From the NCBI GenBank assembly GCA_900540805.1, contig UQHL01000016.1:1-64000 (forward strand): a stretch of DNA of 64,000 nt, written 5' to 3'. A model generated the notes under the pieces. That model had not been told where the DNA came from. It saw nothing but the letters and a program-made list of their open reading frames with translations, and did no database searches. This document shows, one piece after another, positions 31,668 through 40,990 of the stretch. The stretch comes from an uncultured Eubacteriales bacterium. Its GTDB lineage: Bacteria > Bacillota > Clostridia > Christensenellales > Borkfalkiaceae. Within the stretch, counting starts at the first letter, position 1, and every line of letters starts with the position of its first letter. The translations under genes were made by a program, and so were the position numbers.

Positions 31668-31746
31668 CCCTTTCCCATACCGTCGGTCCGAAGCCGCACG
31701 GATACTCCGATGGATAAGCTTCGGATAAAGGACAAGGCTTTTCAAA

Positions 31747-32670
31747 TCATTGCTTTTTTTCCGAGGAGCGTTTGTCGTTGATTTCTTTCATGTGCCGTTC
31801 CTCGATCGTAGTGACGCCGTGTTCTTTCGCCCACTTCACGCAGCCCTTTAACGCGGTATTGAGGAAGATCCGCGGCACCTTCACCATCTGCATACATGCT
31901 TCTTTCGTAAATTTGATTTCGGGGTCGATACGGTTTGCCGCATACATCACCGACTCCACATCCACAGCCTTCGCCTGAACGGTTTCCGCATACGGCTTTT
32001 TCTTTGTGGCGATCCAGAAATTTTTGGAATCGCGGTAGCCGTAATCCACGGGCACGGGCGGGAAATCTTTTGCGCGCACGCCGTCGATAATTGCCCGGCG
32101 ATAGCATTCCTGCATAAGAATTTTATCGATCCGCAAAATGAAATGCGCGCCGAATTCCGAAGTGATCCCGTTGCAGGTATGATACGGCGGCGCATAGCTT
32201 TCTTTGACGGTATCCCTATCCGCGCCGTCGATTTCCCTCATCCAGGTACATTCAAATGCCTGATAGGCTTCCTCTATCACTTTCGGGAAATTTTCGTCGG
32301 GATTTTCCGCCTGCCGCAATCCGTCGCGCATGGTGAGACAAAAATCTTTCATCTTTTCTCCGGCGGTATCGCCCGGGAACCCGAGACGCACACATTCCTT
32401 GAGTATTCCTTTATCGGCGGGGACGAAATTCAGCGACGCCTTTCCCGTTCGCAGAATGTTTTTGCACGTATTGGAGCTGTTGCGGCAGTTTAACATCATC
32501 GCGTAATATTCCTTTCCCGCCACATAAAACGGAAAACACAGCGAATACGCGCCGTACGTCGTCGAACCGTCCTCCGCCAGCGTGCCGATCAGAAGCGTCG
32601 GCATCGGGAAGTAAGAAGACGTCTGATAAAAATTGTCCACGATCCTCAGTTCCTGCATGTTTGTTCTCAT
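31747..32670 (-). CDS. Flavin-reductase-like protein with C-terminal PCP_red-like domain
   Basis: 307 residues. The first 190 or so look like the FMN-binding split-barrel of flavin reductase family proteins (MPTLLIGTLAEDGSTTYGAYS, YAMMLNCRNSSNTCKNI, then ASLNFVP). The last 60 residues (FTKEACMQMVKVPRIFLNTA, then WAKEHGVTTIEERHMKEI) resemble the small PCP_red helical domain found at the C-terminus of the light-independent protochlorophyllide reductase B subunit and in stand-alone bacterial proteins. The enzymatic role is unknown. The ATG at 32670 has GGAGG 8 nt upstream. It is divergent from the deacetylase gene; the 200-nt spacer between them holds a TTCCAaGGC/GCCtGGAA hairpin (32789-32811) and no clear promoter. 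Confidence 0.65.
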   Translation of the reverse strand: MRTNMQELRIVDNFYQTSSYFPMPTLLIGTLAEDGSTTYGAYSLCFPFYVAGKEYYAMMLNCRNSSNTCKNILRTGKASLNFVPADKGILKECVRLGFPGDTAGEKMKDFCLTMRDGLRQAENPDENFPKVIEEAYQAFECTWMREIDGADRDTVKESYAPPYHTCNGITSEFGAHFILRIDKILMQECYRRAIIDGVRAKDFPPVPVDYGYRDSKNFWIATKKKPYAETVQAKAVDVESVMYAANRIDPEIKFTKEACMQMVKVPRIFLNTALKGCVKWAKEHGVTTIEERHMKEINDKRSSEKKQ

Positions 32671-32870
32671 AATTTTACCCTCCGCATTGTTTTATAAGCT
32701 TCCGGCGACGAATATCAAGAGTAATATATTCTCCGTCGGTACCTTTTAGTATCATTTGCCTTGCGTTTTTTCTAAAATTCCAAGGCGCAAGCCTGGAAAT
32801 ATTAATCGGAATTTCCGTCTTTTTCCTCTCGAAAGACATAAAAGGCCGCTCCGAACCGCATACTACCGAT

Positions 32871-33986
32871 ATGAAAATACGAAAATTTTTTTCTTCCCTC
32901 TATAAATGTTCGCTTAAAGTTTTCGCGCTGATTCTCGCCCTGTTTTTCGCTTTAGGCGTTCCCGCCCTTACCCGTACGGCCGCGGCTCCCGCCGTTTCCA
33001 TGCGCACGGTCAAACCGACCGAACCTATCGAGCATCTTTTCACGCATTGTCTGATCGCTCATCCCGAGATCGCCTTTGCGAAAAACAACGAATACGGACG
33101 GCATTTAGACCGCGACTGCCTGACCCCCTCGGAGTTTCGCCGCATTCTGCAATTCCTGTACGAAGGCGGTTACGCGCTGACGGATATCCGCGACACCTTT
33201 CGGGAAAAAGGTGTTTACGCAGAGCGGATCCCCTTCGACTTTCCCGCAGACAAAAAGCCTTTGCTCCTTTCCTTCGACGACGTCGTATATGCTTCTAAAA
33301 ACCAAGGCAAAGGCATGGCGGACAAACTCGTCGTCACCGAGAGCGGAAAAATCGCGGCCTACACCGAAAATCATTTGCCGAAAGTACACGGCGAAGAATT
33401 TGTTCCCATTGTGGAGGAATTCGTTGCAAAACACCCCGATTTTTCCTATCGCGGCGCGCGCGGAACAATCTTTCTCACAGGATTCGACGGTATCCTCGGC
33501 TACCGAACGCAAAGGGATTCCCCCAACCGAAAACGGGAGACGGAAAAGGCAAAAAAAGTAATTGCCGCTTTGAAAAAAACGGGCTGGAATTTCGGAAGCC
33601 ATTCCTACGCACATGGACACATGAAAAAATACACGGCCGAGCATATGATCTCCGACGCTGAAAAATGGAAAAAAGAAGTGGAACCTTTGGTTGGAAAAAC
33701 GCAGGTTTACGCTTATCCTTACGGCGAATGGATTTTGGGAGAAAACTGCTCCGACCCCCGCCAGCGGGCGCTGATTGAAGCAGGCTTCCGCCTTTTCTGC
33801 GGAGTCGGGGAAAATCCCTTCTACGTCAAAATGCCGCTCGGCGAAAGCAGTACAAAGGTTCTTTTTCAGGATCGCTGCGCCCTCGACGGCTTCTCCTTGA
33901 GACAAGGCCGCTGCGCCCGTCTGTTCTCCGCCCGCGAAGTTTACGACGCCTCGAGACCCGTTCCCTATCCCTCTCACGCATCTTAA
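32871..33986 (+). CDS. Exported polysaccharide deacetylase family protein
   Basis: 371 residues. Signal segment VFALILALFFALGVPALTRTAAA (about 17-40) suggests export or a membrane anchor. The NodB-fold motifs are LLLSFDDVVYASKNQGKGMADK (motif 1, shortened here from the usual TFDDG), GSHSYAHGHMKK (metal histidines) and YAYPYGEW (motif 3). This is the Firmicutes subfamily with a long insertion after motif 1. It probably removes N-acetyl groups from a cell-envelope polysaccharide. No good ribosome site precedes the ATG. It is the only plus-strand protein gene in the left half, convergent with purB. Confidence 0.85.
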   Translation: MKIRKFFSSLYKCSLKVFALILALFFALGVPALTRTAAAPAVSMRTVKPTEPIEHLFTHCLIAHPEIAFAKNNEYGRHLDRDCLTPSEFRRILQFLYEGGYALTDIRDTFREKGVYAERIPFDFPADKKPLLLSFDDVVYASKNQGKGMADKLVVTESGKIAAYTENHLPKVHGEEFVPIVEEFVAKHPDFSYRGARGTIFLTGFDGILGYRTQRDSPNRKRETEKAKKVIAALKKTGWNFGSHSYAHGHMKKYTAEHMISDAEKWKKEVEPLVGKTQVYAYPYGEWILGENCSDPRQRALIEAGFRLFCGVGENPFYVKMPLGESSTKVLFQDRCALDGFSLRQGRCARLFSAREVYDASRPVPYPSHAS

Positions 33987-34000
33987 CCCCCTCAACAATT

Positions 34001-34035
34001 ACTATGCGTGTCATAATTATTATGTTAGACATAGT
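34001..34035 (+). repeat. 35-bp palindromic element, copy B
   Basis: Outer arms ACTATG / CATAGT with a partly symmetric AT-rich centre (TCATAATTATTATG). It is 14 nt after the deacetylase stop and before the shared terminator, and has the same length as copies A and C. Confidence 0.65.
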
Positions 34036-34067
34036 AAAAACCCCGACCAAAAATAGTCGGGGCTTTT
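34036..34067. terminator. Bidirectional terminator between the deacetylase gene and purB
   Basis: A 7-bp perfect stem (CCCCGAC / GTCGGGG, 34041-34062) with A run on the left and T run on the right serves both convergent genes. Confidence 0.88.
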
Positions 34068-34071
34068 AAGT

Positions 34072-35508
34072 TCAGATACGAACGTCGCCCTTTTCGCCGA
34101 GCAATTTTGCATTGGCGGAAAGAATCGGGTCGATTTCGTCGCGGATAAATTCCACGGTCTGTGAGGGCGCTCTGCCGATGAATTTCTTCGCGTCGAGGAT
34201 TTCGTCCATGCGATCCCATACGGGCCTGAACATCTCGTCTTTGAGAATGAGTTCGATGAGATTGTTTTCGCCGCCCTCTATCTTCACGTTTTTACCCGCT
34301 TCCATCGATAAAACGCGGATTCTTTCGTGCAGCTCCTGCCTGTTTCCGCCCGCTTTGACGCATTCCATCATGATGTTTTCCGTCGCCATGAAGGGAAGCT
34401 CCGCTTTGATGTGACGGGCTATTACTTTATCGTACACCACCAAATTTTCGGCTACGTTCATATAAATATTGAGGATCGCATCGACGGACAGGAAGGCCTG
34501 TGCGTTGACGATGCGGCGGTTGGCGGAATCGTCGAGCGTACGCTCGAACCATTGCGTCGAAGCGGTAATCGCGCTGTTCAGCGGCAGGGATACAACGTAT
34601 CGCGCCAGCGAGCCGATACGTTCGCAGCGCATGGGATTGCGTTTATAGGCCATGGCGGAGGAACCGATCTGATTTTTTTCGAAAGGCTCCTCGATTTCCT
34701 TCATGTTTTGAAGAATACGGATATCGTTGGAAAATTTATAGGCGCTTTGCGCGAGCTGGGAAAGCACGCAAAGGACGTTGTAATCGAACTTTCTCGGATA
34801 CGTCTGCCCCGTGACGCCATATACTTTGCCGTACCTCATTTTTTCGACCACTTTTTGCTCGAGCCGTTTAACTTTATCCTCGTCGCCGTCGAATAGCTCG
34901 AGAAAGCTGGCCTGTGTGCCCGTCGTGCCCTTTACGCCGCGGAGCTTGATATGCTCTTTGAGGTTCATGAGGTTCTCGTAGTCCATTTCGAGATCCTGAA
35001 GCCAGAGCGTCGCGCGCTTTCCGACCGTCGTCAGCTGGGCGGGCTGAAGGTGCGTAAAGCCCAGCGTCGGCATATCCTTGTAGGTCAGAGCAAACTTCTT
35101 CAGCTTGTCCATGACGTTGACGAGCTTTTTCAGAACGATATCGAGGGCGTCGGAAATCATAATAACTTCCGCGTTACAGTTGACGAAACAGCTCGTTGCG
35201 CCGAGGTGAATGATGGGCATGGCGCTTTTCGCCTGCGCGCCGTAAGCCTTCACGTGCGCCATTACGTCGTGGCGCACCTCTTTTTCGTATTGTTCCGCCA
35301 GATCGTAATTGATATCGTCGGCATACTTTTTCAGTTCCGCCACCTGTTCGGGCGTAACGTTCAGTCCCAGCTCCATTTCCGACTCGGCAAGCGCGATCCA
35401 GAGCTTTCTCCAGAGTTTGAAACGCTTGTCGTCGGAAAACGCGCGCTGCATTTCCTTACTTGCATATCTCGTGATCAAAGGGTTATTGTAAATAGTATTA
35501 TCCGTCAT
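34072..35508 (-). CDS. purB: Adenylosuccinate lyase
   Basis: 478 residues of the fumarase/aspartase superfamily. It catalyses two steps of purine synthesis, releasing fumarate from SAICAR and from adenylosuccinate. The superfamily signature is GSSAMAYKRNPMRCER (about residues 285-300); TLGFTHLQPAQLTT holds the catalytic His, and IIHLGATSCFV is the N-terminal motif. It is transcribed alone from a TTGTGT-N17-TATAAT promoter (35543-35571), with GGAG upstream of the ATG. Confidence 0.96.
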   Translation of the reverse strand: MTDNTIYNNPLITRYASKEMQRAFSDDKRFKLWRKLWIALAESEMELGLNVTPEQVAELKKYADDINYDLAEQYEKEVRHDVMAHVKAYGAQAKSAMPIIHLGATSCFVNCNAEVIMISDALDIVLKKLVNVMDKLKKFALTYKDMPTLGFTHLQPAQLTTVGKRATLWLQDLEMDYENLMNLKEHIKLRGVKGTTGTQASFLELFDGDEDKVKRLEQKVVEKMRYGKVYGVTGQTYPRKFDYNVLCVLSQLAQSAYKFSNDIRILQNMKEIEEPFEKNQIGSSAMAYKRNPMRCERIGSLARYVVSLPLNSAITASTQWFERTLDDSANRRIVNAQAFLSVDAILNIYMNVAENLVVYDKVIARHIKAELPFMATENIMMECVKAGGNRQELHERIRVLSMEAGKNVKIEGGENNLIELILKDEMFRPVWDRMDEILDAKKFIGRAPSQTVEFIRDEIDPILSANAKLLGEKGDVRI

Positions 35509-35542
35509 ATCGCTTCTCCGATTTATAAAAACTTACGGCTCT

Positions 35543-35571
35543 ATTATAACCGATCAGAAAAAAAAACACAA
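35543..35571 (-). promoter_or_regulatory. Promoter of purB
   Basis: TTGTGT (35566-35571), 17-nt spacer, TATAAT (35543-35548), 34 nt before the start. No purine riboswitch fits in the leader. Confidence 0.6.
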
Positions 35572-35623
35572 CAAATTGCGTTGCGTTTCTCTTTATTTTT
35601 CTATCCGATTTCATGCGAAAGGC

Positions 35624-36388
35624 CTAAAGATATTTTTTGATACTGTTCAGCCATAGCTCCATCGTCAGCTTTTGCGGCATCAATTTCACGTTGAGATGCT
35701 GACATTTGACGTAAAGCGAACAAACGGACATATCCTTTCCCTTTTTCGCGTCTTTCAGTGCTTTCGCCGCCACTCGTCCGGGGCTTACGATGCCGTGAAA
35801 TTTTACCTTGACGCCCTTGATTTCCTTTGTCAATAAGTCCGTATCCACCCAGCTCGGACAGACGGCCGTGACGGTGATTCCCCGCGCTTTCAGCTCCGCG
35901 TTCAACGCCCGCGAATAGCTCCGCTCGAAAGCTTTCGTCGCGGCGTACAAATTGATGTACGGGGTGGGCTGGAATGCGGAAGCGGACGAAATATTCAGGA
36001 TTTTGCTTCCCTTCGATAAAAACGGCAGGCAATAGTTCATCAAAAGCACGGGCGCTTTACAGTTCAGATCTATCGTCCGCTCTATTTCTTCGGGCGAAAA
36101 ATCCTCCGAGGGAGCCATGCGGGCAATCCCCGCATTGTTCACGAGATACCGAACGTCCGCCTTCTCTTCTTCAAGCAGAACGCTTACGGACTTAAGCTGT
36201 TTTGTATCGGTCAGATCCTTACATACGGGAATTATTTTATCGCCGAAAAGTTCCTTCAAGCGCGCCAGCTTTTCCCGATTCCTGCCGATTGACCAAATCT
36301 CGTCCAGCAGCTCCTCTTTGATCAATTCCGCGACGAACGCTCTGCCGAGTCCGCCCGCCGCGCCCGTTACCAACGCAATTTTTTTCAT
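35624..36388 (-). CDS. Short-chain dehydrogenase/reductase
   Basis: 254 residues with the classical SDR outline: TGAAGGLGRAF cofactor loop, NNAGIARM, an SSASAF serine and YAATKAF (YxxxK) catalytic pair. The C-terminus is Lys-rich. The substrate is unknown. It is the third gene of an operon with a dCMP deaminase and a cyclophilin, 18 nt after the cyclophilin stop. Confidence 0.9.
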   Translation of the reverse strand: MKKIALVTGAAGGLGRAFVAELIKEELLDEIWSIGRNREKLARLKELFGDKIIPVCKDLTDTKQLKSVSVLLEEEKADVRYLVNNAGIARMAPSEDFSPEEIERTIDLNCKAPVLLMNYCLPFLSKGSKILNISSASAFQPTPYINLYAATKAFERSYSRALNAELKARGITVTAVCPSWVDTDLLTKEIKGVKVKFHGIVSPGRVAAKALKDAKKGKDMSVCSLYVKCQHLNVKLMPQKLTMELWLNSIKKYL

Positions 36389-36406
36389 TTCCGCCCTTCC
36401 CGCGCG

Positions 36407-36925
36407 TTACGCCTTTGAAGGTTCGGGGTATTCGGCGCCGAACGTCTCGGCCGTAACCGTTTTGAGCTTCTGCTCCTCGTACGGCCGGTCGTTCCAATCG
36501 GTTTTGACCGCCGCAATCGCGTCCACCGTTTCCATTCCCTCAATCACCTTTCCGAACGCCGCGTACTCCCCGTCGAGATATTCTCCGTCGCCGTGCATCA
36601 CGAAAAACTGCGAGCCGGCCGAATCCGGCATTTGCGCGCGCGCCATGGACAACACCCCGCGTTTATGGGAAATATCGTTCGCCTTAAAGCCGTTATGCGT
36701 AAACTCGCCCTTGATGTGATACCCCGGGCCGCCCGTGCCCGTTCCTTTCGGATCGCCGCCCTGGATCATGAAACCGGCAATGACGCGGTGAAAAATAAGT
36801 CCGTCATAAAATCCTTTTTTGACGAGCGATAAAAAATTATTGACCGTGTTGGGCGCCTTTTCGGGATAAAGCTCCGCCTTAAAGCTTTTGCCGTCTGCCA
36901 TTTCAAACGTTACGATGGGATTCAT
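36407..36925 (-). CDS. Peptidyl-prolyl cis-trans isomerase, cyclophilin type
   Basis: 172 residues, cytosolic (no signal). Cyclophilin hallmarks are FHRVIAGFMIQGGDPKGTGTGG and the active-site segment SAGSQFFVMHGDGEYLDG followed by AAFGKVIEG. It speeds proline isomerisation in protein folding. GGAAGG lies before the ATG. Middle gene of the operon. Confidence 0.95.
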   Translation of the reverse strand: MNPIVTFEMADGKSFKAELYPEKAPNTVNNFLSLVKKGFYDGLIFHRVIAGFMIQGGDPKGTGTGGPGYHIKGEFTHNGFKANDISHKRGVLSMARAQMPDSAGSQFFVMHGDGEYLDGEYAAFGKVIEGMETVDAIAAVKTDWNDRPYEEQKLKTVTAETFGAEYPEPSKA

Positions 36926-36943
36926 AAAAATTTTCCTTCCTTT

Positions 36944-37435
36944 TTAATTTTTTGCTAATTCTCCGTCCCCGATTTCCTCGGAACGGTATTTTTCTACTTT
37001 GACGTTCGCTTCCTCAAACAGCTTCAAAGAAAAATCGTCGGGATAGCCGTTTTTATACACCACGCGGGAAATGCCCGCATTAATGATCATCTTTGCGCAG
37101 ATAACGCAGGGCTGATGCGTGCAGTAGAGGGTGGCGCCGTTGACGTTTATTCCGTATTTGGCCGCCTGAATAATGGCATTCTGCTCGGCGTGGACGGCAA
37201 AACAGATCTCCTGTTTCGTTCCGCTGGGAATATTCAGCTTCCGCCTTAAGCATTCGCCCTTTTCCTCGCAGCTCTTTATCCCCGCGGGCGCGCCGTTGTA
37301 GCCCGTCGTCATCACCCGCTTATCCCTGACAATGATTGCGCCGACGTGACGCGTCTCCTGAAAACAGCTCGACCAGCGGGCCACCGTTTCCGTCAGTTCC
37401 ATAAACCGCTTGTCCCATTTATCCGTCTTTTCCAT
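36944..37435 (-). CDS. dCMP deaminase / ComEB-like deoxycytidylate deaminase
   Basis: 163 residues. Zinc deaminase motifs are HAEQNAIIQAAKYG (HAE) and PCVICAKMIINAG (PCxxC), plus GYNGAPAG typical of the dCMP deaminase group. It makes dUMP from dCMP, feeding dTMP synthesis. The ATG at 37435 is preferred; GGAG is 11 nt upstream. First gene of a three-gene operon with promoter at 37467-37495. Confidence 0.92.
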   Translation of the reverse strand: MEKTDKWDKRFMELTETVARWSSCFQETRHVGAIIVRDKRVMTTGYNGAPAGIKSCEEKGECLRRKLNIPSGTKQEICFAVHAEQNAIIQAAKYGINVNGATLYCTHQPCVICAKMIINAGISRVVYKNGYPDDFSLKLFEEANVKVEKYRSEEIGDGELAKN

Positions 37436-37466
37436 AAAACGGCTTCTCCTTTTGTATGTTTCGTCT

Positions 37467-37495
37467 ATTTTAGCATATTTTTTGAAAAATTGCAA
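37467..37495 (-). promoter_or_regulatory. Promoter of the dCMP deaminase operon
   Basis: TTGCAA (37490-37495), 17-nt spacer, TAAAAT (37467-37472), 32 nt before the start codon. Confidence 0.6.
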
Positions 37496-37571
37496 TGTTT
37501 TGAAAGAAAGATATTTTATCTCAATCGCCCGTATAAGGAAAAATTTTCATAGAATATTTACTTTTCCCTGT

Positions 37572-37599
37572 TTGAAGGCGGCAAAAAAGTGTTTATAAT
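37572..37599 (+). promoter_or_regulatory. Promoter of groES-groEL
   Basis: TTGAAG (37572-37577), 16-nt spacer, TATAAT (37594-37599). A small GCCCTTGC/AAAGGGC hairpin lies between it and the groES ribosome site. No CIRCE operator is seen in 37501-37662. Confidence 0.6.
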
Positions 37600-37662
37600 A
37601 ATAACGATAAAAAATTAACGCCCTTGCAAAAGGGCAGAAAAACTATTCGGAGGCTTAATTGT

Positions 37663-37950
37663 ATGAATATCAAACCGTTATTCGACAAAGTTGTCGTGGA
37701 AAGCGTAAACGTCGAAGAAAAGACGAAAAGCGGATTTTTTCTTCCCTCTTCCGCCCAGGAAAAACCCCAGACCTGTATCGTCGTGGCCGTCGGCCCCGGC
37801 GGGATCATCGACGGAAAAGAGATCGAGATGCAGGTGAAGGTCGGCGACAAGGTGCTTTGCTCCAAGTACGCGGGCTCGGATTTCAAGGTGGACGGCAAGG
37901 AATTTACCATCATCAAACAGAGCGATATTCTCGCCGTTGTCGAAGACTGA
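37663..37950 (+). CDS. groES: Co-chaperonin GroES
   Basis: 95 residues, the normal size. It caps the GroEL ring. Family features are KPLFDKVVVESV at the N-terminus, the mobile loop (EEKTKSGFFLPSSAQEKP) and VGDKVLCSKYAGSDFK near the C-terminus. GGAGG is 9 nt upstream of the ATG. groEL follows after 46 nt. Confidence 0.96.
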   Translation: MNIKPLFDKVVVESVNVEEKTKSGFFLPSSAQEKPQTCIVVAVGPGGIIDGKEIEMQVKVGDKVLCSKYAGSDFKVDGKEFTIIKQSDILAVVED

Positions 37951-37996
37951 TTTCGGGAATAAAAACAATTAGGATATTTTAAGGAGATAAAAAATC

Positions 37997-39625
37997 ATGG
38001 CTAAACAGATCAAATACGGAGACGAAGCAAGAAAAGCACTTGAAACGGGCGTAAACGTATTGGCGGATACCGTTAAAATCACCCTCGGCCCTAAAGGCAG
38101 AAACGTCGTTCTCGACAAGAAGTTCGGCGCGCCCCTCATCACCAACGACGGCGTTACGATTGCAAAAGAGATCGAACTCAACGATCCTTTTGAAAATATG
38201 GGCGCCCAGCTCGTGAAAGAAGTTTCCACCAAAACCAACGACGTGGCCGGCGACGGCACCACCACCGCGGTGGTACTCGCACAGGCGATCGTGAGAGAAG
38301 GCCTTAAAAACCTCGCCGCGGGCGCGAACCCCATTATCCTTAAAAAAGGCATTGAAAAGGCCGTGGATACGACCGTGGAACACGTAAAAGGCATTTCCAA
38401 ATCGGTTCAGAGTCAGAAGGCGATCGAGCAGGTCGCTTCCATTTCCGCCGGCGATAAAGAAATCGGTTCCCTTATCGCCAAAGCGATGGAAATCGTCGGC
38501 AAAGACGGTGTCATCACCGTGGAAGAAGGCAAATCCATGCACACCGAGCTCAATACCGTCGAAGGCATGCAGTTTGACCGCGGCTACGCTTCCGCTTACA
38601 TGGTAACCAACACCGACAAAATGGAAGCCGTTCTCGACAATCCGTACATCCTGATTACAGACAAAAAAATCTCCAGCCTTCAGGAAATTCTTCCCGTCAT
38701 CGAACCCCTCGCGCAGCAGGGTGCAAGGCTTCTGATTATCGCCGAGGACGTCGAAGGCGACGCGCTCGCCGCCCTCATCGTCAATAAGCTTAAGGGAGTG
38801 TTCAACTCCGTAGCCGTTAAGGCCCCCGGCTTCGGCGACAGAAGAAAGGAAATGCTTCAGGATATCGCCGTTCTTACGGGCGGGCAGGTCATCTCCTCCG
38901 ATCTCGGCGTCGAATTCAAGGACGTTACTACCGATATGCTCGGCAGAGCGGCTACCGTCAAGATAGATAAAGAAAACACCACCATCATCAACGGCGCGGG
39001 CGACGCGGAAGCCATCAAGGCAAGAGTCGCTTCCATCAAGGCGCAGATCGCGGAAACGAAATCCGATTACGACAGAGAAAAGCTTCAGGAAAGACTTGCC
39101 AAGCTGGCGGGCGGCGTAGCCGTCATCAGCGTCGGCGCGGCAACCGAAGTGGAAATGAAGGAAAAGAAACTGCGCATCGACGACGCCCTTGCGGCTACGA
39201 GAGCGGCCGTTGAAGAAGGCTACGTCCCCGGCGGCGGAAGCGCCCTCCTCTCTGCTATTCCCGCAGTCAAAAAGCTGGTTGCAACGCTCGACGGAGACGA
39301 AAAAACTGGCGCCTGCATCATCCTCAAGGCGTTGGAAGAACCGATCAGACAGATCGCCAAAAACGCGGGACTCGACGGTTCCGTTATCGTCGATAAGGTT
39401 ATTTCCTCTAAAAAGGCAAACTACGGCTACGACGCCCTCAACAATAAATATTGCGATATGGTCGAAAGCGGTATCATCGACCCGACCAAGGTTACCCGTT
39501 CCGTATTGCAGAACGCGGCTTCCGTAGCGGCGACCCTTCTTACGACGGAAAGCCTGGTAACCGATATTCCTACCCCTCCCGCTCCCGCGGCTCCCGCAGG
39601 CGGCGATATGGGCGGCATGTATTAA
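37997..39625 (+). CDS. groEL: Chaperonin GroEL
   Basis: 542 residues. The Hsp60 sequence is canonical: KITLGPKGRNVVLDKKFG, VAGDGTTTAVVLAQAI (ATP site), RAAVEEGYVPGGGSALL (family signature) and a short GGM-type tail ending DMGGMY. It folds proteins inside the GroEL/GroES chamber in the cytosol. AAGGAG is 9 nt upstream. Confidence 0.98.
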   Translation: MAKQIKYGDEARKALETGVNVLADTVKITLGPKGRNVVLDKKFGAPLITNDGVTIAKEIELNDPFENMGAQLVKEVSTKTNDVAGDGTTTAVVLAQAIVREGLKNLAAGANPIILKKGIEKAVDTTVEHVKGISKSVQSQKAIEQVASISAGDKEIGSLIAKAMEIVGKDGVITVEEGKSMHTELNTVEGMQFDRGYASAYMVTNTDKMEAVLDNPYILITDKKISSLQEILPVIEPLAQQGARLLIIAEDVEGDALAALIVNKLKGVFNSVAVKAPGFGDRRKEMLQDIAVLTGGQVISSDLGVEFKDVTTDMLGRAATVKIDKENTTIINGAGDAEAIKARVASIKAQIAETKSDYDREKLQERLAKLAGGVAVISVGAATEVEMKEKKLRIDDALAATRAAVEEGYVPGGGSALLSAIPAVKKLVATLDGDEKTGACIILKALEEPIRQIAKNAGLDGSVIVDKVISSKKANYGYDALNNKYCDMVESGIIDPTKVTRSVLQNAASVAATLLTTESLVTDIPTPPAPAAPAGGDMGGMY

Positions 39626-39640
39626 TCCAACATCCGAACA

Positions 39641-39675
39641 AAAAAGACGGTTCCTTTCGGAATCGTCTTTTTTTA
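39641..39675. terminator. Bidirectional terminator after groEL
   Basis: A 9-bp stem (GACGGTTCC / GGAATCGTC) with a TTTC loop (39646-39667) has T runs on both strands. It ends groEL and the convergent PLP-enzyme gene. Confidence 0.88.
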
Positions 39676-39728
39676 TATTATGAGAGCTGTCATAGCCAAG
39701 CAGCCCGTTTTTACCGCTTTTCAGTCGC

Positions 39729-40961
39729 CTAAACGGGCAATAGCTTTTCCAACATTTTTTTCAAAGCGTATTTGCAGTGTTCGTAAGTCAAGCCGCCTTG
39801 AAAATAGGCGGTATAGGGTTCCTTGACGGGCGCGTCGGCGGAAAGCTCTATGGAGGCCCCTTCGACAAAACACCCTGCGGCCATGATTACCTTACTGTCG
39901 TAGCCGGGCATATCCCAGGGCTCCAACGTCACGAAACTATCGATGGGAGAAGCCTCCTGCACCGATTGAATAAAGTCGCACAGCTGTTTTGCCGTATCGA
40001 AGCGAATGGCGCGCGTAATGTCGGCGGGCGTACGATCGAGCTTGGGGAAATTTTCGTACCCCAGCTTTTCCATACATTTTCCAATAAGAAATCCCCCTTT
40101 AACCGATTGGTTGACGGTATGAGGCGCCATAAAAAGCCCTTGATAAAACAGCCGGTAACCGTAAGCATAGGAGCCGACTTCGTTACCGATAGAGGGCGCG
40201 GTAAGCCGCCTGCCGATCAGATCGATATATTCTTTTCCGCCTACGATATAACCGCCCGTAGGCGCCAGCCCTCCGCCGGGATTTTTGATCAGAGACCCCA
40301 CCGCGATATCCGCGCCTACGTCGCAGGGTTCTTTTTTCTCCACAAATTCCCCGTAGCAGTTATCGACGAAAATACAGCCTGTAAAGCCCAGCGAACGTAC
40401 ATATGCGCAGATATCCCCGAGCTCGGCAACTGTAAACGCGTCGCGAAGCTCGTACCCGCGCGAACGCTGAATATAAATCATTTTCAGGCTTTGACCGAGC
40501 TTTTCCATGTCTTTTTTAATTTGCGCGCGGTCGAATTTTCCGTCCTCCGTCAAATCAGTCTTTTCAAAAGCGATACCGAAATCTTTCAACGAACCGTTTC
40601 CCTCGCCGAAAATCACGCCGCGAATGGTATCGTAAGGCATTCCGGAGACGGCCAGCACGGCGTCGCCCGGACGTAAAACGCCGAACAGCGCCACCGTCAA
40701 AGCGTGCGTTCCCGAAAGCAGCGCAGGGGAAACGATCCCCGCCTCGGCGCCCAAAGAACAAGCAAACACGTCTCCCAGCACAAACCGCCCTTCGTCTCCG
40801 TACCCGTAGCCCGTGGAAGGATTGAAATGCCGAAGCGCCACCCTGTACCTTTGAAACGCCTTCAACACCTTCTCCTGATTGTATTCGCTGATTTCGTCCG
40901 CAAAACGGAACGCTTCTTCCAATTCCTTTTCACTCTCTTTGATCAATTCTTCCGCCGTCAT
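39729..40961 (-). CDS. Methionine gamma-lyase family PLP enzyme (YnbB/aluminium-resistance-type)
   Basis: 410 residues of the PLP-dependent Cys/Met-metabolism superfamily, in the branch annotated as methionine gamma-lyase family or aluminium-resistance protein. The PLP lysine is in GSLIKNPGGGLAPTGGY; VDNCYGEFVE holds the cofactor Asp, and LRHFNPSTGYGYGDEGRF is a branch signature. The exact substrate is not established for the group. GGAG precedes the ATG. Element C (40991-41025) lies just upstream of it. Confidence 0.85.
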   Translation of the reverse strand: MTAEELIKESEKELEEAFRFADEISEYNQEKVLKAFQRYRVALRHFNPSTGYGYGDEGRFVLGDVFACSLGAEAGIVSPALLSGTHALTVALFGVLRPGDAVLAVSGMPYDTIRGVIFGEGNGSLKDFGIAFEKTDLTEDGKFDRAQIKKDMEKLGQSLKMIYIQRSRGYELRDAFTVAELGDICAYVRSLGFTGCIFVDNCYGEFVEKKEPCDVGADIAVGSLIKNPGGGLAPTGGYIVGGKEYIDLIGRRLTAPSIGNEVGSYAYGYRLFYQGLFMAPHTVNQSVKGGFLIGKCMEKLGYENFPKLDRTPADITRAIRFDTAKQLCDFIQSVQEASPIDSFVTLEPWDMPGYDSKVIMAAGCFVEGASIELSADAPVKEPYTAYFQGGLTYEHCKYALKKMLEKLLPV

Positions 40962-40990
40962 TTTTGTCTCCGAATTTTAATTTTACAATT

